Shown piece after piece: positions 1 through 4,681 of a DNA stretch of 6,223 bases; the stretch's first letter is position 1; the number at the start of each line of letters is the position of its first letter. The notes beneath the pieces were generated by a model, which made no database searches, was not told where the DNA came from, and worked only from the letters and a program-made list of their open reading frames with translations. A program made the translations under genes and the position numbers. Origin of the DNA: Bacillota bacterium (lineage in GTDB: Bacteria; Bacillota; Clostridia; Oscillospirales; Oscillospiraceae); assembly GCA_023402075.1 (NCBI GenBank), contig JAEXCS010000037.1, positions 1 to 6,223 of the forward strand. Reading direction: 5' to 3'.

Positions 1-743
1 TAATTGTCCGCTCCCACAGGCACGTTCAAACAGGCAATGATTTTATACCCCACTGTAAGAGGCAGAGTGTTTTCGTTAAAGTCGCAGGTAACCGAATCTC
101 CGTCTTGCACCATGCCCGACCATAGACGCTTATTATAGGCCCCATCCGGGTCAAAAGTGGTGTTACCCGCATAGGCGTAGATTGTCAGGGCACACTTCTC
201 AACAGACTCGTCCAGTGAAACTTCAGCGTTCACAAAAGTCTCATTTTCCCGGAAGGACTCCGTCCGCTCCGCCCCGTCCTTTTGCAGGCTGACCCGGCAA
301 TTTGCCAGAATCGCGCTGGGATCCGTGACAACAGGACTCCCTGCAACAATGAGCGGCGCGGAAGCGTAATCCACAGGACTGGCGCCGCTCCCATCCCGCA
401 AAACGGCAACAATCTTGCTGCCCGCGATAAGGGGTTTGGACAGCGTCAGGACATTGTCTCCAACCTTGAGGTTGGCGATAAGCCCCTGCGCCAGCTGATA
501 TGCGTCATTGAAAAACAGTTCGGAATTATATTCCGCATCGCTGTTCAATTGAAAAACACGCAAAATCCCAGCCGTTGGAATCTGCGTCAAATTTACGGTT
601 AATGTGTTTGACTGTGTTGTAATTTCCGTATCCTTAATGGAAATCACCGATTGTACCGCAAACGCCGGTGATACTGCCAGCGAAAGCAGCATTACCAGCG
701 CCAACAGCAAGCTTATTCCTTGCCTGTGCATCTTCTGGACCAT
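1..743 (-). CDS. Secreted or surface protein, N-terminal part (runs off left edge)
   Basis: This frame is open from an ATG at 743 down to the left edge, giving 247 codons. The first two bases of the next codon are TA, so it is either Tyr or a stop; Tyr (continuation) seems likelier because secreted proteins of this type are usually long. The start is set by a perfect AAGGAGG site 7 nt upstream. Residues 1-29 are a clear Sec signal peptide: a basic n-region (K4, H6, R7), a Leu/Ala/Val core at 10-24, and an SPAFA end consistent with cleavage after A29. Residues 30-130 or so are Thr/Val/Asn-rich with alternating hydrophobics, suggesting an Ig-like or other beta-sandwich domain. A second beta-rich segment follows from about residue 145. 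No catalytic motif, lipobox or anchor is visible in the part present. Function is unknown; a cell-wall or extracellular protein is the best reading. It has its own promoter and looks monocistronic at its 5' end. Confidence 0.85.
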   Translation of the reverse strand, partial: MVQKMHRQGISLLLALVMLLSLAVSPAFAVQSVISIKDTEITTQSNTLTVNLTQIPTAGILRVFQLNSDAEYNSELFFNDAYQLAQGLIANLKVGDNVLTLSKPLIAGSKIVAVLRDGSGASPVDYASAPLIVAGSPVVTDPSAILANCRVSLQKDGAERTESFRENETFVNAEVSLDESVEKCALTIYAYAGNTTFDPDGAYNKRLWSGMVQDGDSVTCDFNENTLPLTVGYKIIACLNVPVGADN

Positions 744-750
744 GAAATAT

Positions 751-757
751 CCTCCTT
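751..757 (-). promoter_or_regulatory. Ribosome binding site of the secreted protein gene
   Basis: The minus strand reads AAGGAGG, a full match to the anti-Shine-Dalgarno sequence, 7 nt before the ATG at 743. It fixes this ATG rather than the second in-frame ATG four codons later. Confidence 0.85.
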
Positions 758-786
758 AAACTCTTTGGACGCATTGTCCCCTCAGT

Positions 787-810
787 TGCAGTTAGATATA
801 ACTAACCGCA
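787..810 (-). repeat. Inverted repeat at the 5' end of the secreted-protein mRNA
   Basis: Arms 787-795 and 802-810 are 9 bp each with a 6-bp AT spacer. They match at 8 of 9 positions, and the remaining pair would be a G-U wobble in the minus-strand RNA. The element begins just downstream of the -10 hexamer, so it is either an operator for a repressor or a hairpin at the extreme 5' end of the mRNA, which could stabilise the transcript. The sequence alone does not decide between these. Confidence 0.5.
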
Positions 811-818
811 GAATTAAA

Positions 819-847
819 TTTATACAATAGTTTTCATAATTTGTCAA
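819..847 (-). promoter_or_regulatory. Sigma-A promoter of the secreted protein gene
   Basis: On the minus strand TTGACA (842-847) is followed after exactly 17 bp by TATAAA (819-824). Transcription should begin near 812, leaving a leader of about 70 nt before the ATG at 743. The near-consensus hexamers suggest strong basal expression unless the adjacent inverted repeat is an operator. Confidence 0.8.
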
Positions 848-849
848 TT

Positions 850-1100
850 GTCGGATGTGCCAAGATAGGTGTAAACGAAGCATGAGCGACGATGGAAAAA
901 CCGTACGCGCTTTCTCATTCCCCGGTTTATATCCGGGTGCCACTTCAAAAGCAGCCCTGAAACGGGGCATATCCGCCAGCGCCGTCATTCCGGGTTTCGC
1001 TTGTAAAAAGCCACGGGACAATTGCATTTTGTGTATAAACGTCGGTTGCCGTTTGACGGCATACCCGGAACTCCACTTTTACATTCTCCCAGTGCGTATC
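850..1100. other. Gene-free intergenic stretch with several inverted repeats
   Basis: No convincing coding sequence is seen: open frames on both strands lack a ribosome binding site, and the plus-strand one runs on through the terminator and the antisense of the next gene. The stretch holds a CCGG-type hairpin (CCCGG 921-925 with CCGGG 933-937), a perfect 6-bp hairpin (TGCCGT 1047-1052 with ACGGCA 1056-1061), a long-range 8-bp complement (TTCCGGGT 988-995 with ACCCGGAA 1063-1070) and a GAAAC/GTTTC pair near 959-997. It lies between the terminator of the NimA-like gene and the promoter of the secreted-protein gene, so neither transcript should include it. A dispersed extragenic repeat or a small RNA are both possible. 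Confidence 0.4.
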
Positions 1101-1140
1101 AAAAAAGGCACGGGCCGTCGACTGACGGCCCGTGCCTTTT
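1101..1140 (-). terminator. Intrinsic terminator of the NimA-like gene
   Basis: A perfect 13-bp G/C-rich stem (1107-1119 with 1124-1136) has a 4-nt loop. In the minus direction it is followed by six U residues (1101-1106). It sits about 50 nt after the stop codon of the NimA-like gene. On the plus strand there are only four Ts, so it would act mainly on the minus strand, though it may be weakly bidirectional. Confidence 0.9.
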
Positions 1141-1185
1141 CAAACAACTCGCTGCTTCACACCGGAAATGCTTTTACCGCAGCTG

Positions 1186-1689
1186 TCACACACTCTGTTC
1201 CGGGTGCTTTTTCATCAGCTCGACAGCCTCTTTTCCCGTCATATGATGAATGGTCATCTCCATCACACAAAGGGGCTTCCACTCCCGGTCAATGGCCTCT
1301 TGAAGTCTTTGGGCGCTGTTTTCCGGAGCGTATTTGACAGCCAGCTTTTTAATGGACTCCAGCTTTTCAGCGTCATCCTCCAAAATCCGAAGCGTGCCAA
1401 AGACAATTACGCTTCTGAAATAGGAGGTGTATTCCTCCGGCATCACCTGATCCCGATCCACAACACAGAACGATGCCTTTTCACAGCCGCGGATCGCATC
1501 AATCTTGTGCCCCTGTTTTGCACCGTGAAAATAGATTTTGGACCCGTCATAAACATAACTCAGGGGAACGGCGTATGGGTAGCCGTCGTCCCCAGATAAG
1601 GCCAGAACGCCTGCCGTTCCTCGGTTCAAAACCGAAGCCGTATCCTCCTCAGACAAAAGCTGTCTCTTCCTGCGCATTTCACGAAACAT
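1186..1689 (-). CDS. Pyridoxamine 5'-phosphate oxidase-fold protein, NimA-like
   Basis: This 167-residue protein belongs to the split-barrel flavin-binding fold, in the branch annotated as 5-nitroimidazole resistance (NimA) or PNPOx-family protein in anaerobes. Typical features are the MRRKRQLLSEE opening, a GYPYAVPLSYVYDG strand-turn at 36-49, the YFHGAKQGHKIDAI segment at 53-66 and a VFGTLRIL strand near 96-103. Nim proteins are proposed to reduce the nitro group of metronidazole-type drugs; most chromosomal homologues are uncharacterised and may instead bind flavin, haem or F420-like cofactors for other redox work. It should be cytosolic. I start it at the ATG at 1689 because AAGGAG lies 7 nt upstream. 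The longer frame starting at 1785 would begin inside the -10 hexamer, upstream of the expected transcript start, and its 32 extra residues do not look like this family. The gene appears monocistronic, with its own promoter and terminator. Confidence 0.85.
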   Translation of the reverse strand: MFREMRRKRQLLSEEDTASVLNRGTAGVLALSGDDGYPYAVPLSYVYDGSKIYFHGAKQGHKIDAIRGCEKASFCVVDRDQVMPEEYTSYFRSVIVFGTLRILEDDAEKLESIKKLAVKYAPENSAQRLQEAIDREWKPLCVMEMTIHHMTGKEAVELMKKHPEQSV

Positions 1690-1696
1690 ACCCGCA

Positions 1697-1702
1697 CTCC
1701 TT
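1697..1702 (-). promoter_or_regulatory. Ribosome binding site deciding the NimA-like start
   Basis: The minus strand reads AAGGAG, 7 nt before the ATG at 1689. It supports the 167-residue product over the 199-residue version. Confidence 0.8.
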
Positions 1703-1784
1703 CTGAGCGCTGCCGGAAAGTGCCATACCACAGCAGACCCGCACCTCAACAGGGCGCATATATCCGGCAGACAATATTTTTTCA

Positions 1785-1813
1785 AGTATACGCCGACGGG
1801 GTATTAAAGTCAA
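1785..1813 (-). promoter_or_regulatory. Sigma-A promoter of the NimA-like gene
   Basis: The minus strand has TTGACT (1808-1813), a 17-bp spacer and TATACT (1785-1790). Initiation is expected near 1778, giving a leader of about 88 nt before the ATG at 1689. The hexamers are near consensus and the spacer is ideal. Confidence 0.8.
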
Positions 1814-1845
1814 CGTCCCCGCCGGAGGAACCGTATACCTCTTTT

Positions 1846-1866
1846 AATTGACTGACAATTGACTGA
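1846..1866. repeat. Two 10-bp direct repeats with 11-bp period
   Basis: AATTGACTGA occurs at 1846-1855 and again at 1857-1866, one DNA turn apart. The pair lies between the diverging promoters of the NimA-like gene (upstream of its -35) and the DegV gene. Direct repeats about 11 bp apart are typical of sites bound by OmpR/PhoB-type response regulators, so this is a candidate regulatory site. No regulator gene is in the window. Confidence 0.4.
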
Positions 1867-1923
1867 ACAGGTAAATCCGCCCATGGATTTGCACCGCAAA
1901 TTTTCTTAGGCTGTGCGGCGCTC

Positions 1924-1952
1924 TTGAAATTTCAGGGCAGCTATGATAAGAT
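1924..1952 (+). promoter_or_regulatory. Likely promoter of the DegV gene
   Basis: TTGAAA (1924-1929), a 17-bp spacer and TAAGAT (1947-1952) form a reasonable sigma-A promoter, giving a leader of about 80 nt. A second candidate, TTGACG at 1989-1994 with TATCAC 18 bp later, is less likely because its transcript would start at the ribosome binding site. Confidence 0.5.
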
Positions 1953-2020
1953 TGATAAATCATTTACGGCAGATATGTCAAAAATAACTTGACGGTCTTT
2001 CACGAAATCAGATATCACGA

Positions 2021-2027
2021 AAAGGAG
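2021..2027 (+). promoter_or_regulatory. Ribosome binding site of the DegV gene
   Basis: AAAGGAG lies 11 nt before the ATG at 2039, a slightly long spacing. No other in-frame start is better placed, and the protein begins with the conserved DegV N-terminal strand. Confidence 0.7.
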
Positions 2028-2038
2028 CAAGCCCGCTC

Positions 2039-2890
2039 ATGATTAAAATTACCACGGACAGCACCTGCGACCTGCCGGCCGCCCTGCTGGAAGAAAACAA
2101 TATTACGGTGGTGCCGCTGGGCATTGCGAAGGGAGATCGCGTCTACCGGGACGGTGTGGACATTCACCCGGCGGACATTGCCGCGCATGTGGATGCCGGC
2201 GGCGATATCACCACCACCAGCGCGGTAAACACGGCGGACTACCACGAACTGTTCACCAGCCTGCTGAAGGAATATGATGCGGTCATCCACATTAATTTGG
2301 GCGCCGGTTTTTCCTGCTGCCATCAAAACGCCAGAATTGCGGCGGAGGAGCTGCCGGGCGTATACACGGTGGATTCCGCTAACCTGACGGTGGGCATTGG
2401 CGAGCTTGCCCTACGGGCTGCGCGCATGGCGCGGGAGGACCGCTCTCCGGAGGAAATCGTTTCGCAGCTGGAAAGCCTGCGCGACCGGCTGGAGGTCAGC
2501 TTTGTGCTGGATCGGCTGGACTATATGAAAAAGGGCGGGCGCTGCAATTCCGTCACCGCCATCGGGGCAAATCTTTTAAAGCTGCACCCCTGCGTGGAGG
2601 TCATTGACGGGAAAATGTCCGTGTCGAAGAAATACCGCGGCTCCATCGAGCGGGTAATAACGGAATATCTCCATGACCGGCTGGACGGGCGCACGGACAT
2701 TGACACGGAACGCGTCTGGCTGGTAGACACCTCCTTTGGCCCGGAGCTTGCAGACACGGCGCGGGAGGTTCTCCGCGCGGACGGACGCTTCGGCACGATT
2801 CTGGAGGGCAAGGCTGGCTGCACGATTTTTTCCCACTGCGGGCCAAACACGCTGGGCATCGCATTCTTCCACAAGGAAAGCGGCAACTAA
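2039..2890 (+). CDS. DegV family protein (fatty-acid-binding, FakB-like)
   Basis: This 283-residue protein is full length for the DegV family. It has the N-terminal strand and TDST motif (T6-T9), a TTTSAVN segment (58-64) at the usual TSQPS position, an INLGAGFSCCHQNA segment (84-97), VDSANLT (110-116), a FVLDRLDYMKKGGRC segment (154-168) and the C-terminal HCGPNTLGI (266-274). DegV proteins bind a fatty acid in a deep pocket. The best-known members (FakB) present it to the kinase FakA for phosphorylation and use in phospholipid synthesis. The Thr60/Ser61, Ser91 and His266 region is where FakB proteins contact the carboxylate. The Cys-Cys-His in the second loop replaces the SGTYQ of classical members and marks a clostridial-type branch. 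No FakA gene is nearby, so its partner and lipid are unknown. It is cytosolic and appears monocistronic, with a strong terminator. Confidence 0.92.
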   Translation: MIKITTDSTCDLPAALLEENNITVVPLGIAKGDRVYRDGVDIHPADIAAHVDAGGDITTTSAVNTADYHELFTSLLKEYDAVIHINLGAGFSCCHQNARIAAEELPGVYTVDSANLTVGIGELALRAARMAREDRSPEEIVSQLESLRDRLEVSFVLDRLDYMKKGGRCNSVTAIGANLLKLHPCVEVIDGKMSVSKKYRGSIERVITEYLHDRLDGRTDIDTERVWLVDTSFGPELADTAREVLRADGRFGTILEGKAGCTIFSHCGPNTLGIAFFHKESGN

Positions 2891-2896
2891 ATTGCA

Positions 2897-2936
2897 GCGG
2901 CCACAGTGAACGATCGTTCACTGTGGCCGCTTTTTT
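2897..2936 (+). terminator. Intrinsic terminator of the DegV gene
   Basis: A perfect 15-bp stem (2897-2911 with 2916-2930), closed by a GATC loop and followed by six Ts, lies 6 nt after the DegV stop codon. This is a very strong plus-strand terminator. Confidence 0.95.
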
Positions 2937-3004
2937 GCGGGAGTAAAAGCTGGTGCTGATGGGCAAAAAAAATGCGCCCCAAAAAGGGACGACAAATTGA
3001 CATA

Positions 3005-3045
3005 AAAAACACAACCCCCCATCCGTCCAACGCGGATGGGGGGTT
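3005..3045 (-). terminator. Intrinsic terminator of the minus-strand RNA locus
   Basis: A perfect 13-bp stem (3013-3025 with 3033-3045) contains six consecutive G-C pairs and a 7-nt loop. In the minus direction it is followed by TGTTTTTT; the plus direction has no T tract. It therefore ends a transcript coming from the right, although no convincing protein gene ends here. Confidence 0.85.
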
Positions 3046-3070
3046 ACTTCTGACTGGGGTTCTCTGCCAT
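3044..3070 (-). CDS. Possible 8-residue micro-ORF (MAENPSQK)
   Basis: An ATG at 3070 follows AAGAGGT at a suitable 6-nt spacing and reads MAENPSQK before a TAA whose last two bases start the terminator stem. It lies at the 3' end of the candidate RNA. A longer version of the frame starts at a TTG at 3244 without a ribosome binding site and looks unprotein-like. Translation here would reach into the terminator hairpin, so a regulatory role is conceivable, but chance is also plausible for so short a frame. Confidence 0.2.
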   Translation of the reverse strand: MAENPSQK

Positions 3071-3508
3071 GATGCTACCTCTTACTTTCGTAAATTCACG
3101 TTTGGAAGGCTGAGACACTGAAGCTTTCGCTGCGGGTCGCCGGAAACGGCTGTGCTGAATGAGCAGAAAACAGGGAAAATTCTCGGTGGAAGCCAATCCA
3201 TAAAACATCAGGTGCACGCAGATAGTTGCCTTGGACATTGCCAAAACCGAATCTCGTGATTCTCATTGAAATGAGCCATGTTTCGTCTTTGGTTTCTTCC
3301 GGGGTTTTGCTGGAGTCTGCCGAAAATTCGCCAGAGGGTTACCGGGTTGCCGGAAAAGAACCTTCCCTTTCAGGGAAAAAGCGGCTTGCCAAAACAGGAA
3401 TGCGCTTGCGGTGATATTACGGGATACTTCCAAACGCGGCGGTGAGAAATGAGACTGGAGTTCGCTGAACCAGCTAGCCCATTGGACTCACTCCCTTCCG
3501 GTAATTAT

Positions 3509-3537
3509 TAAATACCACATTAGCGCGCAAAAGTCAA
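3509..3537 (-). promoter_or_regulatory. Strong promoter of the candidate noncoding RNA
   Basis: The minus strand has TTGACT (3532-3537), a 17-bp spacer and TATTTA (3509-3514), preceded by TGG, an extended -10 motif. Just upstream of the -35 (3541-3600) are A/T runs resembling an UP element, a feature of strong stable-RNA promoters. Initiation is expected near 3502. Confidence 0.65.
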
Positions 3538-3540
3538 GCG

Positions 3541-3637
3541 ATTTTTGTGTGATTCTACATTTTACAAAAATTAAATACTTGTAATTTGTGCATTATTTAC
3601 TCGTTTTGCACGCTCCATTTCAAGTGCCAGCCTGTGG
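3541..3637. other. AT-rich spacer between the FliB-like gene and the RNA promoter
   Basis: The spacer contains TTACAA/TTGTAA (6-bp arms around 3562-3584) and GTGCA/TGCAC arms, but no G/C-rich hairpin followed by a U tract in the minus direction. I see no terminator for the upstream operon, so its transcripts may read through into the RNA locus. Confidence 0.4.
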
Positions 3638-4663
3638 TCAAGTTTTCAATGTTCGGAAAAAAGAGGAACTGTCAAGGGCCGGCTCGGTGCGAAACGCCAA
3701 CAGCAGCGCATCTATGTTGTCCCCGTCGTGTTCAATCTCACGGCAGTAAAGCCGCAACGCTTCGCCAACCGGCAGGAGACTTGCCGCCCGCTCCACCACC
3801 AAAGCACCCAGCAGGGCAAGCTGTACCCGCCCCAGCAAGTCCCCATCGTTGACAGCCTTGAGCGTATAACGAAACAGAAAATAGGCAACAATCCGTTCCA
3901 GCAAAGGCGCGGGAACCGCGCCGGAAACAGTCTCCCCTCCCCGGCCCAGCAGCGCCCGCCAGTCGTCTCCCAAAATCTCCAGACCCAACAGCACCTCCCA
4001 TGCCCGAGGAAAAATTTCCTCCCCCGCAAGCTGACAGTCGGGAACAAGGCCCACCCATCCCCGGCAAAGCGCCGGAAGCAGCGGGGCCTCGTCCTCATCC
4101 AGCAAAGTCTGCGCTTCTGCGGCCAAAGCCAGCAGCTCCGCAAAGCGGGAGTCAACTTTGCGGGAGCGGTCCTGTAAAATTTCAAAAAGCTTCTCCCGGA
4201 CGGCCAGCAGCGGGCCCAGCCAACAGTCCCCCGTCTCCCCTTCTTCGTCCGTTTCCATTTTGGGAAACGTCAGCGGCGCGGAAGAAGCGAGCAGAAGACG
4301 GCAAGCCTCCGGACAGGAAGCGACAAGATTCGTCTCCCGCAGCGGCCCGTAGTCCTCAATAAATCGGGGATGGCTGCGGCATACCTCGCCGGTGCGCTCC
4401 GGGCCAAGCGCCCGGTGGATGGCGCACAGGCCGTCTTTGTCCCAAAAGGGGCAGCGGCCCGTGTCTGTCAGGGCAAAGAAGTCCTCCCCGTCCTCGGTTT
4501 GCAGGGCGGCCCGAAGACGCTGCCCCAGCGGCCCCGGCAGAGTGCGGTAAAAGGCAGCGGAAGCTTCGTCCACCACCACCTCCCACCCCTGACAGCAGGA
4601 GTGGGGGCAGGCGCCCGCAAGGCACTGAAATTGTTTCAGATAATCCGGCGCGCGCAATTCCAT
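3638..4663 (-). CDS. FliB-like (flagellin lysine-N-methylase family) cysteine-cluster protein
   Basis: This 341-residue protein carries the N-terminal CX4CX3CC cluster (C14, C19, C23, C24) followed by GW, then RCPFW..GLCAIH (C71, C80, with H83), C95 in a CRSHPRF motif, and SCPEAC (C117, C121). This is the pattern of the FliB family, named after the Salmonella enzyme that methylates lysines of flagellin, and related to YkgJ-type cysteine-cluster proteins. The cysteines probably hold a metal or iron-sulfur cluster. Residues 125-341 are Leu/Ala/Glu-rich and probably helical, with no clear motif. It is cytosolic, with no signal peptide. The ATG at 4663 is preceded by AAAGGGAG 8 nt upstream. It lies 18 bp after the PatB-like gene and is surely cotranscribed with it. 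No flagellar gene is present, so flagellin may not be the substrate; the real substrate is unknown. Length is near the lower end for the family. Confidence 0.85.
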   Translation of the reverse strand: MELRAPDYLKQFQCLAGACPHSCCQGWEVVVDEASAAFYRTLPGPLGQRLRAALQTEDGEDFFALTDTGRCPFWDKDGLCAIHRALGPERTGEVCRSHPRFIEDYGPLRETNLVASCPEACRLLLASSAPLTFPKMETDEEGETGDCWLGPLLAVREKLFEILQDRSRKVDSRFAELLALAAEAQTLLDEDEAPLLPALCRGWVGLVPDCQLAGEEIFPRAWEVLLGLEILGDDWRALLGRGGETVSGAVPAPLLERIVAYFLFRYTLKAVNDGDLLGRVQLALLGALVVERAASLLPVGEALRLYCREIEHDGDNIDALLLAFRTEPALDSSSFFRTLKT

Positions 4664-4671
4664 GCCGTCCG

Positions 4672-4679
4672 CTCCCTTT
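4672..4679 (-). promoter_or_regulatory. Ribosome binding site of the FliB-like gene
   Basis: The minus strand reads AAAGGGAG, 8 nt before the ATG at 4663, within the 18-bp gap after the upstream stop codon. This supports independent initiation in a polycistronic message. Confidence 0.75.
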
Positions 4680-4681
4680 GA

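Larger units (their letters stand above)
3005..3502 (-). ncRNA. Candidate large structured noncoding RNA (about 0.5 kb)
   Basis: This interval has its own promoter and its own terminator on the minus strand but no convincing protein gene; the frames are short, lack ribosome binding sites and have unprotein-like composition. Visible structure includes a 7-bp stem (3242-3248 with 3303-3309) enclosing two adjacent 5-bp hairpins (GAATC/GATTC at 3249-3262 and CTCAT/ATGAG at 3262-3275). There is a GCCG-GAAA-CGGC hairpin (3139-3150, loop as read on the plus strand), and TTCCCT/AGGGAA (3363-3377) inside GCCG/CGGC (3349-3385). TCTG-CGA/TCG-CAGA (3316-3335) follows, and near the 5' end CTGG-TTC/GAA-CCAG (3455-3473) nests inside GTGAG/CTCAC (3442-3491). 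I see no tmRNA tag or T-loop, no RNase P core motif, no SRP motif and no known riboswitch core. It is not a leader for a downstream gene, because the next gene is convergent. Alternatives are a decayed gene or a dispersed element. Confidence 0.5.

Noticed and set aside
782..1027. 81-residue minus-strand open frame
   Set aside because: It covers the promoter and 5' leader of the secreted-protein gene, has no ribosome binding site, and resembles translated inverted-repeat DNA.
855..1337. 160-residue plus-strand open frame
   Set aside because: It crosses a perfect intrinsic terminator and continues antisense to the NimA-like gene, with no ribosome binding site and no family-like sequence.
1690..1785. 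N-terminal extension of the NimA-like protein
   Set aside because: Its start codon lies in the -10 hexamer and upstream of the expected transcript start; the downstream ATG has AAGGAG at ideal spacing.
3044..3244. 66-residue minus-strand frame from a TTG as a protein gene
   Set aside because: No ribosome binding site at the TTG, unprotein-like composition, and it lies wholly inside the hairpin-rich transcript. Only its last 8 codons have a plausible start.
3226..3414. 62-residue plus-strand frame
   Set aside because: Antisense to the candidate RNA, with no promoter or ribosome binding site, and it translates structured sequence.
3050..3502. tmRNA, RNase P RNA, T-box or other known riboswitch
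   Set aside because: I could not find a tag-peptide frame ending in ALAA, a T-loop, the GAGGAAAGTCC core, or an AGGGTGGNACCGCG T-box, and no gene lies downstream on the same strand.
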